Part shown: piece by piece, positions 26,074-38,096 of the stretch
How the letters are laid out: each line of letters begins with the position of its first letter
Position numbering within the stretch: the first letter of the stretch is position 1
Origin: an uncultured Bacteroidota bacterium
Lineage (GTDB): Bacteria > Bacteroidota > Bacteroidia > Flavobacteriales > Flavobacteriaceae
Direction of reading: 5' to 3'
Assembly: GCA_902526165.1 (NCBI GenBank)
Contig: CABZKA010000001.1
Location: forward strand, 84,435-148,434
Length of the DNA: 64,000 nt
Position numbers and translations under genes: made by a program
Notes under the pieces: model-generated
Database searches by the model: none
The model's input: the letters and a program-made list of their open reading frames with translations, nothing else
What the model was told of the DNA's origin: nothing

Positions 26074-27925
26074 TAATCTTAAAATTATTAGTTAGATAAG
26101 GTTTTAGATATTCAGCGGACAAATCACCATCTAAAATATATTTTTCTAACCACTTTCTATTTATTTCTTTTTTGATATATTTTTCAATAATTAAGCTTGA
26201 TATAGGCGCTGCCCATCTCGATCCCCAATATCCATTTTCAATAAATACACAAATAGCAATTCTTGGATCGTCTGCAGGTGCAAAACCAATAAAAATTGAA
26301 TGATCTGTTAGTTGTTTCCTGATTCCATTAATTCTTACGAAATTTTCAGCAGTTCCAGTTTTTCCAGCAATTTTTATGTCATCAATTCTTGAATTTTTTG
26401 CAGTTCCAATATCAATAACATCAACCATACCTTTTATAATTGGTTCAAAGTGTTGTGAATCAATTAAGGTTATATTTTTATTCTTAAAATCATTATTTAT
26501 TGAATCATTTTCAATTTTTTTAACAAAGTGTGGTGTAATATACCAACCACGATTTGCAATGGTAGAAGCGAAATTTGCTAGTTGTATTGGTGTTGTTAAT
26601 ATTTCTCCTTGCCCTATGGAATTAGAAATTGTTGTAACCGCCCTCCATGAATTATTGTACCAGCGATTATAATAATTTGAACTTGGAATAAAACCAGGCT
26701 TACCGGTTGGATGATCATATCCTAAATAATTTCCAAACCCAAATGATTTTACATAATCGTTCCATTTATCCAAACCGACAGATGAGCTTTCATAACTTTC
26801 AATAATTCCCCTATAGGTTTTTGCAAAATAAGTATTGCACGATGTATAAATTGCATTATTTAAATTACTGAAAGTAGCCTCTTTGGTATGACATCTCATA
26901 AAAGCATTTTTAGCATAAAAATGACCTCCTTCGCATTTATGTAATGTTCCTTCATTAATAATATTTTCTTGCAAACCAATTAATGCATTAATAATTTTAA
27001 AAGTTGACCCCGGTGCATATTGACCTTGTAGCCCTCTTTCAAATAATGGTTTACCAATTGAATCACTTTCAAGCTTCTTGTAATTAATAGATCTGTTTTT
27101 GTTTACCAGGCTATTTAAATTATATGAGGGAGAATTTACTAAAGCTAATATTTCACCAGATTTTGGTTCTATTGCAACTATACTTCCCCTCTTATTTAGC
27201 ATTAATGAATCACCATATTGTTGTAAATCAAGGTCAATTGTTAGAGTCAAGTCTTTAGATGCAATGGGTAAACTGTCATAAATTCCGTTTTTAAATGAAC
27301 CAATGACTCTGTTAAATTTATCTTTTTGAAAAAATTTAACACCCTTTATTCCTCTTAATTCATTCTCATATGTCTTTTCCAATCCTTGTCTTCCAATCAT
27401 TTCTCCTATTTTATAATAGCTGTTTTTTTCAATTTCAAATTTATTTACCTCGCTAATGTATCCAAGTAGATTAGCAGCTGTAGAGGCATTGTAAGTCCTT
27501 TTTGACTTTTTTTGTGTAAAAAAACCACCATGTTTCCAAAGCTTCTCTTGGATGGGAGCATATTCGTCTTTTGATATATTATTTAGTAAAATTGATGCTT
27601 TTATATTAGAAAAGCTTTTGGCCTCTAAAAACTTTTTACGAAAATCTTTTAAGTCAATATTAAAATCTTTTGAAATCACTATACTATCTGCTAGGTTAAC
27701 ATCCTTTGGAACAACAAGTAAATCATAAGAGAAATCGTTTGAAACAACAAGCTTGTTATTTCTGTCATATATGTATCCTCTTTCTGGAAATTCATATATT
27801 TTTTGTACGGATGCGTTATTATTAATTAAGCTGAAAGAACTATTTAAAACCTGTAAAGAAAATAGTTTAACTACAACTAATAAACCAACAGATATTATTA
27901 ATAATTGCAATAATTTATCTCTCAT
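26066..27925 (-). CDS. mrdA: Penicillin-binding protein 2
   Basis: 619 aa; RGYIYDRNNKLVVSN, YAPGSTFKII (SxxK), SxN region, AGKTGTAEN (KTG). Confidence 0.95.
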   Translation of the reverse strand: MRDKLLQLLIISVGLLVVVKLFSLQVLNSSFSLINNNASVQKIYEFPERGYIYDRNNKLVVSNDFSYDLLVVPKDVNLADSIVISKDFNIDLKDFRKKFLEAKSFSNIKASILLNNISKDEYAPIQEKLWKHGGFFTQKKSKRTYNASTAANLLGYISEVNKFEIEKNSYYKIGEMIGRQGLEKTYENELRGIKGVKFFQKDKFNRVIGSFKNGIYDSLPIASKDLTLTIDLDLQQYGDSLMLNKRGSIVAIEPKSGEILALVNSPSYNLNSLVNKNRSINYKKLESDSIGKPLFERGLQGQYAPGSTFKIINALIGLQENIINEGTLHKCEGGHFYAKNAFMRCHTKEATFSNLNNAIYTSCNTYFAKTYRGIIESYESSSVGLDKWNDYVKSFGFGNYLGYDHPTGKPGFIPSSNYYNRWYNNSWRAVTTISNSIGQGEILTTPIQLANFASTIANRGWYITPHFVKKIENDSINNDFKNKNITLIDSQHFEPIIKGMVDVIDIGTAKNSRIDDIKIAGKTGTAENFVRINGIRKQLTDHSIFIGFAPADDPRIAICVFIENGYWGSRWAAPISSLIIEKYIKKEINRKWLEKYILDGDLSAEYLKPYLTNNFKINE

Positions 27926-28442
27926 TTTTATAATAGAAAAATGACATAAGGATTAATATCAAAGTTATAGAAATTAAACTACTAATTGTCGCATTTCTGA
28001 GTATGAGTTGTATTTTATAAATTGAAAATATTTCAACAGAATATATAATGAAATTATGACTAAAAACAACTAGTAATATATAAGTTAGTTTTTGATAGAT
28101 TGTAGTATTAATCAAGTAGTCTCTCACCTTTCCAACTTTTCTCATGTCAAAGTTTCCAAATGAAAAATCAAGTATGTAAGGTCTTAAATAGCTTGAAATT
28201 AATAAGCTAAAAGTTATTATTCCAAAGGAGTTTGAAAATGAGTCTAAAAAAATACCAAATAAAAAAATTATAGAATAGTATAATGATTTATTAATATTCT
28301 GTGGGAATACTAATAAAAATATAATGTATATATCTGCAGATGCACCATAAATAGTTATGTTATTAAATACAATTATTTGAGAAAGAAAAATAATAATAAA
28401 ACGAAAAAAAATAATTGAACTAGTAGATCTCATTATTAACAT
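27915..28442 (-). CDS. mreD: Rod shape-determining protein MreD
   Basis: 175 aa, multi-TM, position between mreC and mrdA. Confidence 0.85.
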   Translation of the reverse strand: MLIMRSTSSIIFFRFIIIFLSQIIVFNNITIYGASADIYIIFLLVFPQNINKSLYYSIIFLFGIFLDSFSNSFGIITFSLLISSYLRPYILDFSFGNFDMRKVGKVRDYLINTTIYQKLTYILLVVFSHNFIIYSVEIFSIYKIQLILRNATISSLISITLILILMSFFYYKNER

Positions 28443-29229
28443 TTAAATTATCTAATTCGCTCTTGTTGGAATTTGATATTATATATACTGATCTTAATGT
28501 TGAAAAGTTCTCAAATAATTCAACATCAATAATAAAATAATTGCTGTTTTCTTTTAGATTAATATTTTTGATTTTACCAATTGGAATATTTTCTTGAAAA
28601 ATAAATGACATACCTCCACTAACTACAGAATCATTTATCATTATGTTGGCACTTTTTGGAATATCATATAAAGTCATTATTTTATGATTTTTACCGTTCC
28701 ATTGAAGGCTTCCAAAGTGATTGGTCCTTTTAATTTTTGCATTAATTTTTAAATCGCTATTTAAAATTGAAATGGCTGTTGAGTATTTTGGAGAAACCTG
28801 ATTTATGATTCCAACTATACCTTCATCCGTAATTAACCCATCATCTAATTTTACTGAATCATTATGTCCTTTATTTATTATCAAAAAATTTTTTGAATAT
28901 TTAATACTGTTAGAAACAATATCAGCAATTTTAATTTTATATTCTCCGTTGTAATAATTAATGCTAGAGTCTTTAAATATTGAGTTAAGTTTGATTTTTA
29001 GATCTAGGTTTTCCCTTTTTAAATTTGCATTTTCGAACTTTAAGTTTAGGTAGTTACTTATTTGTTTCGTTTGATTGTTAATTGATGAAATAATACCATT
29101 TGAAAAAAAATTTATTTTCGAATTTTGAAAGAAATTACGATTTAATATAAGAGAAAATGAAATTAGTAAGAAGATTAGAAATACAATTTTATCAAATTTT
29201 TCAATAAAAAAATTTATAAAATTCCGCAT
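28420..29229 (-). CDS. mreC: Rod shape-determining protein MreC
   Basis: 269 aa; N-terminal TM, coiled-coil, INKGHNDSVKLDDGLITDEGIVGIINQVSPKYS. Confidence 0.92.
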   Translation of the reverse strand: MRNFINFFIEKFDKIVFLIFLLISFSLILNRNFFQNSKINFFSNGIISSINNQTKQISNYLNLKFENANLKRENLDLKIKLNSIFKDSSINYYNGEYKIKIADIVSNSIKYSKNFLIINKGHNDSVKLDDGLITDEGIVGIINQVSPKYSTAISILNSDLKINAKIKRTNHFGSLQWNGKNHKIMTLYDIPKSANIMINDSVVSGGMSFIFQENIPIGKIKNINLKENSNYFIIDVELFENFSTLRSVYIISNSNKSELDNLNVNNEIY

Positions 29230-29234
29230 TAAAT

Positions 29235-30263
29235 TTACTTGACTAACACGCTTTTATAGCGCTCTATATTTTTTAAAGTGATTCCAGTTCCTCTAACGAC
29301 AGCTCTTAAGGGATCTTCGGCAATAAATACTGGAAGATCTGTTTTTTTTGAAATTCTTTTATCAAGTCCTCTCAACATTGATCCACCGCCAGCTAAATAA
29401 ATACCTGTATTGTAAATATCAGCTGCAAGCTCAGGAGGTGTTTGTGATAATGTTTCCATGACAGACTCTTCGATTCTAATAATTGATTTATCAAGTGCCT
29501 TTGCAATCTCTCTGTATCCAATAGAAATCTCTTTAGGTTTTCCGGAAAGTAAATCTCTTCCTTGAACTAACATATCCTCGGGCGGATTATCTAATTCATC
29601 TAATGCAGATCCAATATTAATTTTAATTTTCTCTGCAGTTCTGTCGCCAATGGATAGGTTGTGTTGTGTTCTCATGTAATATACTATGTCTTCAGTAAAG
29701 ACGTCGCCTGCAATCTTAACTGATTTATCACAAACGATCCCAGCTAATGCGATAACAGCGATTTCTGTTGTTCCACCTCCAATATCAATAATCATATTTC
29801 CTTTTGGTTGCATTATATCAACACCAATTCCAATAGCAGCAGCCATGGGTTCGTGAATTAGATAAACTTCTTTTCCGTTAACTCTTTCAGCAGACTCTCT
29901 AACAGCCCTCATCTCGACTTCAGTAATTCCGGAGGGAATACATATAACCATTTTTAATGCAGGCGAGTAAAATTTTTTATTTAGTGTAGGTATACTCTTA
30001 ATTAATTGACCAATCATCTGCTCTGATGCATTGAAATCAGCAATTACCCCATCCTTAAGGGGTCTAACAGTTTCAATATTTTTGTGAGTTTTACCATGCA
30101 TCATATTGGCTTCTTTACCAACAGCTATTATTTTACCACTTTTTTGATCTATAGCAACAATAGATGGACTATCAACAACAACTTTATCATTGTGAATGAT
30201 TAAAGTATTCGCAGTGCCTAAATCTATTGCTATTGCTTCGGTCCAAAAATCAAAAAAACTCAT
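29235..30263 (-). CDS. mreB: Rod shape-determining protein MreB
   Basis: 342 aa; AIDLGTANTLI, MIIDIGGGTTEIAVI, LAGGGSMLRGLDKRI. Confidence 0.97.
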   Translation of the reverse strand: MSFFDFWTEAIAIDLGTANTLIIHNDKVVVDSPSIVAIDQKSGKIIAVGKEANMMHGKTHKNIETVRPLKDGVIADFNASEQMIGQLIKSIPTLNKKFYSPALKMVICIPSGITEVEMRAVRESAERVNGKEVYLIHEPMAAAIGIGVDIMQPKGNMIIDIGGGTTEIAVIALAGIVCDKSVKIAGDVFTEDIVYYMRTQHNLSIGDRTAEKIKINIGSALDELDNPPEDMLVQGRDLLSGKPKEISIGYREIAKALDKSIIRIEESVMETLSQTPPELAADIYNTGIYLAGGGSMLRGLDKRISKKTDLPVFIAEDPLRAVVRGTGITLKNIERYKSVLVK

Positions 30264-30293
30264 TCTTTTGTAATTTAATTAAAGTTAACAAAA

Positions 30294-31799
30294 TTAATGT
30301 TTAAAGTGTCTATTTCCTGTCATTACCATTGACATATCGTTGTTATTGCAAAATTCTACTGTTAAGTGATCTTTAATTGAACCTCCAGGTTGAATAACAG
30401 ATTTAATACCACTTTTATTTGCAATCTCTACACAGTCTGGAAATGGGAAGAATGCATCACTAGCCATAACCGAACCATCTAGATTAAAATTAAACTTTTT
30501 AGCTTTTTCAATAGCCTGATTTAGTGCATCTACTCTGGATGTTTGTCCTGTACCAGATGATAGTAATTGTAAATTCTTAACAAGAACAATAGTGTTTGAT
30601 TTTGTATGTTTACAAATTTTAGAAGCAAAAATGAGATCTGTTAATTCAACTTTGCTAGGTCTAGTTTCTGTAACGTACTTTAAGTCATCAACTTTGTCAG
30701 TAATGTAATCTTTATCTTGAATCAGAGTACCATTAAGGCATGTCCTTACAATTTTATCATTAAATTTTTTTCTTTTTATATTAAGTATGATTCTATTTTT
30801 TTTCTCTTTCAAAATTTTAATTGCATAATTATCAAATTTTGGAGCCATTACAACTTCACAAAATAAGTTTTTTATTTCGTTGGCAGTTTCTTTATTTATC
30901 TCAGAATTAGAAATTAAAACACCTCCAAATGCAGAAACTGGGTCACCGGAAAGTGCATCCAAATAAGCATCTTTTATATTTTTCCTTGATGCAATACCAC
31001 ATGCATTATTGTGTTTCAATATTGCAAAAGTTGGTATGTCATCCCAAAATTCTAACATTAAATTGTAGGCTGCATCAATATCTAAAAGATTATTATATGA
31101 TAGATCTTTCCCAGAGATTTTTTCAAATATTGAATCGAGATTACCATTAAAATAGCCCTCTTGGTGAGGGTTTTCTCCATACCTAAGCTTAGTTCTTTTC
31201 TCAAGCTTTCCATTTTGCAGATAGTTATTAATCTGATTATCATAATTTGATGATAATTTAAATGAATTTATTGCGTATTCCTTCCTTTTGCTCAATGAGA
31301 AATTGCCCTTATTTTGATCAAGATCAATCAAAAATTGCTCATACTGTTCTATTGAAGAAATACACACTACATCTTTATAGTTTTTTGCAGCAGCTCTGAT
31401 TAGTGAAATTCCACCAATGTCAATTTTTTCAATTATTTCTTGATGTGATTTTGAGCTATTAACAGTTTCTTCAAATGGATATAAATCTACTATAACATAG
31501 TCAATTTCAGGTAAACCTAAATTATGACGTTCAGCAACGTCGTTATCACAGTCTCTTCGAAATAAAATCCCACCAAATATTTTAGGATGTAGGGTTTTAA
31601 CCCTGCCTCCAAAAATAGATGGGTAATTTGTTAAATCTTCTACTTTTTCTGTTTTTATGCCTAGGCTGTTTAAGTATTTTTCTGTGCCACCAGTTGAAAG
31701 TATTTTTATTTTTAAACTAGCAAGTTTATTAGCAATCTTTTCAATTCCATCTTTATTAAATACTGAAATTAATGCTGACTTTTGAATTCGATTTGACAT
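30294..31799 (-). CDS. purH: Bifunctional AICAR formyltransferase/IMP cyclohydrolase
   Basis: 501 aa; ALISVFNKDGIEKIA, STGGTEKYL, GGRVKTLHPKIFGGIL, LRYGENPHQ, SGTGQTSRVDA, SDAFFPFPD, KSVIQPGGSIKD. Confidence 0.97.
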   Translation of the reverse strand: MSNRIQKSALISVFNKDGIEKIANKLASLKIKILSTGGTEKYLNSLGIKTEKVEDLTNYPSIFGGRVKTLHPKIFGGILFRRDCDNDVAERHNLGLPEIDYVIVDLYPFEETVNSSKSHQEIIEKIDIGGISLIRAAAKNYKDVVCISSIEQYEQFLIDLDQNKGNFSLSKRKEYAINSFKLSSNYDNQINNYLQNGKLEKRTKLRYGENPHQEGYFNGNLDSIFEKISGKDLSYNNLLDIDAAYNLMLEFWDDIPTFAILKHNNACGIASRKNIKDAYLDALSGDPVSAFGGVLISNSEINKETANEIKNLFCEVVMAPKFDNYAIKILKEKKNRIILNIKRKKFNDKIVRTCLNGTLIQDKDYITDKVDDLKYVTETRPSKVELTDLIFASKICKHTKSNTIVLVKNLQLLSSGTGQTSRVDALNQAIEKAKKFNFNLDGSVMASDAFFPFPDCVEIANKSGIKSVIQPGGSIKDHLTVEFCNNNDMSMVMTGNRHFKH

Positions 31800-31830
31800 T
31801 TGATGTGAATCTGTAAATGTAATATATTTT

Positions 31831-31868
31831 AAAAAAAAAAAAGCTACAAATTTTGTAGCTTTTTTTTA
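31831..31868 (-). terminator. Intrinsic terminator downstream of groL (structurally bidirectional)
   Basis: aaaaaaaaaaaagctacaaattttgtagctttttttt: stem AAGCTACAAA/TTTTGTAGCTT flanked by A and T runs. Confidence 0.85.
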
Positions 31869-31883
31869 GTGTATAATTTATAA

Positions 31884-33518
<1,635 letters not shown>

Positions 33519-33532
33519 TTATATTTTATATG

Positions 33533-33820
33533 TTAAACGATAGCGAGAATATCACTTTCTCTCATAATTAAATAATCTTTACCATCTAGTTTTAATTCTG
33601 TACCTGAATACTTACCATACAAAACTGTCATCCCCTGCTTTAGTGTCACAGGATTTTCTTTTGTACCGGGCCCAACAGAAACAATATTACCTTTCTGTGG
33701 TTTTTCTTTTGCAGTGTCAGGAATTATTATTCCTGATGCAGTTTTAGTTTCAGCCTCGAGTGGTTCTACAAGAACTCGATCAGCTAACGGTTTAATATTT
33801 AAATTACTCATTTTTTTCAT
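33533..33820 (-). CDS. groS: Co-chaperonin GroES
   Basis: 95 aa; [37 protein letters not shown]. Confidence 0.97.
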   Translation of the reverse strand: MKKMSNLNIKPLADRVLVEPLEAETKTASGIIIPDTAKEKPQKGNIVSVGPGTKENPVTLKQGMTVLYGKYSGTELKLDGKDYLIMRESDILAIV

Positions 33821-33903
33821 TTATTTATTTTTTTCATCAATCATGCCAATTTATAAAACGTGTCAAATCAACAAAAATTACAGACAATTATGACAGCTTG
33901 ACA

Positions 33904-34230
33904 TCATTCTTCTAAATTGGAATCATCTTCCGAATTTTCTAAAATTTCTTCAATATCTAATTGTTCTTGGTTCTGAATCAAATCAGATTCAAAATTATCA
34001 TTTTCCGCATTCAATGTTATGTTGGAAAATAGTATTAAGATTAGTATGAAGGATGAAAGTATCCATGTAGTTTTATCAAGAAAATCTGTTGTTTTTTTAA
34101 CCCCACCAATCTGCTGAGTATCACCTCCAAAAGAAGAAGATAATCCACCGCCTTTTGGATTCTGAACCATGATTATTAAAATCAACAAAAGAGATAAAAC
34201 TAATATCAGAACAAGAATTATATTAAACAT
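33904..34230 (-). CDS. secG: Preprotein translocase subunit SecG
   Basis: 108 aa; two TM segments, MVQNPKGGGLSSSFGGDTQQIGGVKKTTDFLDKTTW. Confidence 0.94.
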   Translation of the reverse strand: MFNIILVLILVLSLLLILIIMVQNPKGGGLSSSFGGDTQQIGGVKKTTDFLDKTTWILSSFILILILFSNITLNAENDNFESDLIQNQEQLDIEEILENSEDDSNLEE

Positions 34231-34825
34231 TATTCAACTTTTTTTTTAAAAAAATTATTTGGTCTGCAAATAAACTGATTTTTTCTGGATATTTCAAACT
34301 CAAAATTTCATAAGCTTTCAAAGCTTCTTTAAATTTTTTCTGTTCTATATACAGCTCAGCCAGAGTTTCAGTCATGTAATCCTCTTTTTTAATTTTTTTA
34401 ACTTTTGTTTTTCTCTTACTAAAATCATTGAATAAATCAAAAAGTAGGTCTGGCTTAGAATTTAAATCCTCATTTTCAATTGATGGTTTAGCTGACTTAA
34501 TCCAGTCAATAAAAGATTTTTTATTATCATGAGACTTTTCTTTTAAATCTTTTAATATTTCAAACTTTTGATTTTGATTTAAAATTCTATTTTCTACTAT
34601 TTCGTAGAGATAAGTCCTATTAGAAATTTGTTTTGCACAAATTTCTAAATTTTTATCATAGTCTAGAGTTTTATACTTTTTCGATAATATCAAATTAATT
34701 ATTTTAAATGGAATAAAAACAGGATATTTTTTTGATAGTTTTTTAAAAAGTTGTAAATCCTTTTTTTCTAAACTTTTAATGTTATCAAGTTTTTTTAAAA
34801 TTTCAGTCCTTGAATGATCTACCAT
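34223..34825 (-). CDS. Hypothetical protein with C-terminal TPR-like segment
   Basis: 200 aa; TETLAELYIEQKKFKEALKAYEILSLKYPEKISLFADQIIFLKKKL; between lptE and secG. Confidence 0.6.
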   Translation of the reverse strand: MVDHSRTEILKKLDNIKSLEKKDLQLFKKLSKKYPVFIPFKIINLILSKKYKTLDYDKNLEICAKQISNRTYLYEIVENRILNQNQKFEILKDLKEKSHDNKKSFIDWIKSAKPSIENEDLNSKPDLLFDLFNDFSKRKTKVKKIKKEDYMTETLAELYIEQKKFKEALKAYEILSLKYPEKISLFADQIIFLKKKLNNV

Positions 34826-35340
34826 TTCGCTAATGAGGCGTTAAATATATCTTGAGTGATTCTTTCAAAAATAATTTCATGAGCTTCACTCTTTACACTT
34901 ATTAATTGTTGTTCAGCAGGAAAGTCGAAATAAAATGAGAATCTCCTTTCAAAATTATCTTCTTCCTTTTTAAAATTTGAAAATATTAAATTTATTGTTA
35001 TTGTCAACCTATTTTGTGCGGCATCAAGGTTTGCAGTAGCAGTCATAGGACTAACCCTGTATTCAATAATCTCCCCCTCATAAATCAAATCTCCGTTACT
35101 TTGGACCATTTCCAAATTAGTTTGGTTTTCAAGTATATTTTGTAATGCGATAGTGAAGTCTCTGTCAAGACCTGGTTCGAAAATTGACCCTACATTGTTC
35201 CCTGAATTATTTTCAAATAGATTTACCTGGAATGACTCGGTACCCTCAGGAATAGAAGCACCTGTAAAAGAGTAATTACCACAACTAATAATGAAAATGA
35301 TTAGAAAGGACAATATAAATAATTTACATTTCAATATCAT
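34819..35340 (-). CDS. lptE: LptE-family LPS assembly lipoprotein
   Basis: IIFIISCGNYSFTGASIPEGTESFQVNLFENN... ; lipobox; ATG at 35340 (MILKCKLFILSF) preferred over track start 35373. Confidence 0.82.
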   Translation of the reverse strand: MILKCKLFILSFLIIFIISCGNYSFTGASIPEGTESFQVNLFENNSGNNVGSIFEPGLDRDFTIALQNILENQTNLEMVQSNGDLIYEGEIIEYRVSPMTATANLDAAQNRLTITINLIFSNFKKEEDNFERRFSFYFDFPAEQQLISVKSEAHEIIFERITQDIFNASLAKW

Positions 35341-36571
35341 ACTGTTTAATTTTTCTGTAGAGTGTTCTTTCACTTATCCCCAATTCTTTTGCGGCAATTT
35401 TTCTTTTGCCATTACTTTTTTCAAGGGCTTTAATTATTAGTTCAATTTCGTTGTGCTGAATCGATAATGTTTCTTCCTCTAAAACTTCCTCAGCATATGA
35501 AAATTTATCAGTATTATTAGAAATGTTTTTAGTTTGATAAGGCTCTTCACTTTTATCAAAAAAATCTTCTTTTTTTGAGATTAAATCATTTAAATCATTC
35601 AATTTCTCTGAATTTTTTTCATCAATATTTAAATATTTAGTAATTCTTTTTAGATCATTTAAATCTTTCTTCATATCAAAAAGAATTTTATAAAGAATTT
35701 CTCTTTCTGAGCTAAAATCACTCTTACCACTTTCCTTATCTTGAATTAATGCTGGAAGATTAGATCTTGGTTCAGGTAAATAAGTACTTAATAAATTAAA
35801 ATCAATTGATCTATTTTTTTCCAGTACCGAAAGTTGTTCAGTGATATTTTTCAATTGCCTAATATTACCATTCCAAACATAGCTTTTAAGAAGATTTTGT
35901 GCCTTTTCATCAAGACGTATTGTTGGCATATTATATTTTTTTGCAAAGTCTGATGCAAATTTTCTAAAAAGTAATACTATGTCATCTTTCCTCTTTCTGA
36001 GCGGAGGAACATTAATTTCTACAGTACTGAGCCTGTAATATAAATCTTCTCTAAATTTTCCCTTCGATATTGCTTCGTTCATATTGACATTAGTTGCTGC
36101 GACAATTCTAACATCTGTTTTTTGGGCTTTTGATGATCCAACCTTTAGAAACTCACCACTTTCAAGTATTCTTAGTAACCTTACTTGAGTACTCAACGGA
36201 AGTTCACCGACCTCATCAAGAAATATTGTTCCTCCATCTGCAACTTCAAAATAACCAGCTCTGTTTGTTGTTGCACCTGTAAAAGCACCTTTTTCATGAC
36301 CGAAAAGCTCTGAGTCAATCGTTCCCTCAGGAATTGCCCCACAATTTACAGCTATGTACTTGTTGTGTTTTCTGTGAGAAAATTGATGAATAATTTTAGG
36401 AAACACCTCTTTCCCAACCCCACTCTCACCCATAATCAAAACTGTTATGTCAGTAGGTGAAACTTTTATGGATTTTTCAATTGCCATCATTAGCGAATGA
36501 TCGTTTCCTATGATTTCAAATCTTTGCTTAATATTTTGTATTTCAGAATTCATAATTTTAACTAGTTCCAA
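35324..36571 (-). CDS. Sigma-54-interacting transcriptional activator (AAA+ and Fis-type HTH, no receiver domain)
   Basis: 415 aa; GESGVGKEVFPKIIH, ELFGHEKGAFTGATTNRAGYFEVADGGTIFLDEVGELP, C-terminal NGKRKIAAKELGISERTLYRKIKQY. Confidence 0.92.
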   Translation of the reverse strand: MELVKIMNSEIQNIKQRFEIIGNDHSLMMAIEKSIKVSPTDITVLIMGESGVGKEVFPKIIHQFSHRKHNKYIAVNCGAIPEGTIDSELFGHEKGAFTGATTNRAGYFEVADGGTIFLDEVGELPLSTQVRLLRILESGEFLKVGSSKAQKTDVRIVAATNVNMNEAISKGKFREDLYYRLSTVEINVPPLRKRKDDIVLLFRKFASDFAKKYNMPTIRLDEKAQNLLKSYVWNGNIRQLKNITEQLSVLEKNRSIDFNLLSTYLPEPRSNLPALIQDKESGKSDFSSEREILYKILFDMKKDLNDLKRITKYLNIDEKNSEKLNDLNDLISKKEDFFDKSEEPYQTKNISNNTDKFSYAEEVLEEETLSIQHNEIELIIKALEKSNGKRKIAAKELGISERTLYRKIKQYDIEM

Positions 36572-37937
36572 TCAGGGTTGTCGATGTATTATCATTAATT
36601 TTAACATTAACAAAATCACCTGGCTTGTGATTTTTCTTTGGGAAAACAACCATTATATTTTGATCATTCCTTCCACACCAGTATTTGTTAGATTTTCTGG
36701 ATTCTTTTTCTATTAATACTTCACAAATTTTGCCAACATATTGTTTTAAATTCGTAAAGCTATGTTTTTGCTGTAAATCAATAATTTCTTCGAGTCTTTT
36801 TTGTTTAACTTTTTCGGGTACATTATCATTAAATTTTTTATAGGCTGATGTTCCTGGTCTTTGAGAGTATTTAAACATGAATCCAAAATCGTATTTTACA
36901 TAATCCATTAACTCTAAAGTCATTTTATGATCATCATCATTTTCATTTGGAAATCCCGTAATCATATCATGTGAAATCCCACAATCGGGTATAATTTTTT
37001 TTATATTACCAATGAGTTCTTTGTAATTATCTACTGTATGTTTTCTGTTCATTAATCTTAAAATCTTATCACTTCCCGATTGAACTGGTAGGTGAATATG
37101 CTTACAAATATTTTTATGTTTGGTCATAACATTTAAAACATCTTCAGACATGTCTTGAGGGTTAGATGTTGTAAATCTTATTCTCATATTTTTGAAATTT
37201 ACTGCTATTAGATTTAGTAGTTTAGAAAATGATAATGAGGATTTTTTTTGCAACTCGCTAGCATTTTTAAAATCTTTCTTTAGACCACCTCCATACCATA
37301 AATAACTATCAACATTTTGTCCCAGTAATGTTATTTCTTTGTAACCACCATTTTTTAATTTTAAAATTTCTTTTATTATGCTTTTGGGGTCTCTGCTTCT
37401 TTCTCTACCCCTTGTAAATGGCACAACACAGAATGTGCACATGTTGTCACAGCCCCTTGTAATTGATACAAATGCTGAAATTCCATTTCTATCTAATCTT
37501 GACGGATCTATATTGCCATACGTTTCATCTTTGGATAGAATTACGTTCACAGCACTATTACCAATATCAACCTCCTCCAAAAGATTGGGAATGTCTCTGT
37601 AGGCGTCAGGACCCACAACTAAATCAACAATTTTCTCCTCAGTTAAAAATTTTTCTTTTAGTCTTTCAGCCATACAACCCAAAACACCAATTTTAAGATT
37701 GGTATTTTTCTTTTTCAATTTTTTAAATGATTCAAGTTTCCTCCTAATGGTAATTTCAGCTTTTTCCCGTATTGAACATGTATTCAGTAATATAAGGTCT
37801 GAATTTATGTAATTATCAGATGATTGATACCCATTACTATTTAATATGGATGATACAACTTCAGAATCAGAAAAATTCATCTGACAACCATATGTAATGA
37901 TTGAATATTTTTTTTTCTTATCAACAGCTACTAGCAT
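36558..37937 (-). CDS. miaB: tRNA-2-methylthio-N6-dimethylallyladenosine synthase MiaB
   Basis: 459 aa; YGCQMNFSDSEVV, GCMAERLKEK, SITRGCDNMCTFCVVPFTRGRERSR, LLGQNVDSY. Confidence 0.97.
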   Translation of the reverse strand: MLVAVDKKKKYSIITYGCQMNFSDSEVVSSILNSNGYQSSDNYINSDLILLNTCSIREKAEITIRRKLESFKKLKKKNTNLKIGVLGCMAERLKEKFLTEEKIVDLVVGPDAYRDIPNLLEEVDIGNSAVNVILSKDETYGNIDPSRLDRNGISAFVSITRGCDNMCTFCVVPFTRGRERSRDPKSIIKEILKLKNGGYKEITLLGQNVDSYLWYGGGLKKDFKNASELQKKSSLSFSKLLNLIAVNFKNMRIRFTTSNPQDMSEDVLNVMTKHKNICKHIHLPVQSGSDKILRLMNRKHTVDNYKELIGNIKKIIPDCGISHDMITGFPNENDDDHKMTLELMDYVKYDFGFMFKYSQRPGTSAYKKFNDNVPEKVKQKRLEEIIDLQQKHSFTNLKQYVGKICEVLIEKESRKSNKYWCGRNDQNIMVVFPKKNHKPGDFVNVKINDNTSTTLIGTS

Positions 37938-38096
37938 AATTTTAATATGAGAACAAATATAAAAAAACCTGACAAATTGTCGTGTTTTTTAAATTTTTGA
38001 TTTCAATTTATTTTTTCAATTGGCACAGGACTTGATTAGTTGTGATTCAGAAGCATTAAAAAAAAACGTATACATTTGTCAACCTAATTTTCAGAA

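Noticed and set aside
33821-33903. Possible sigma-54 or CIRCE-type element upstream of groS
   Set aside because: TTGGCATGATTGATG lacks the -12 GC and I could not identify the CIRCE inverted repeat; not supportable.
38071-38078. TACATTTG -7-like box upstream of topA
   Set aside because: Matches TAnnTTTG but no correctly spaced -33 TTG; in AT-rich sequence a single match is weak evidence.
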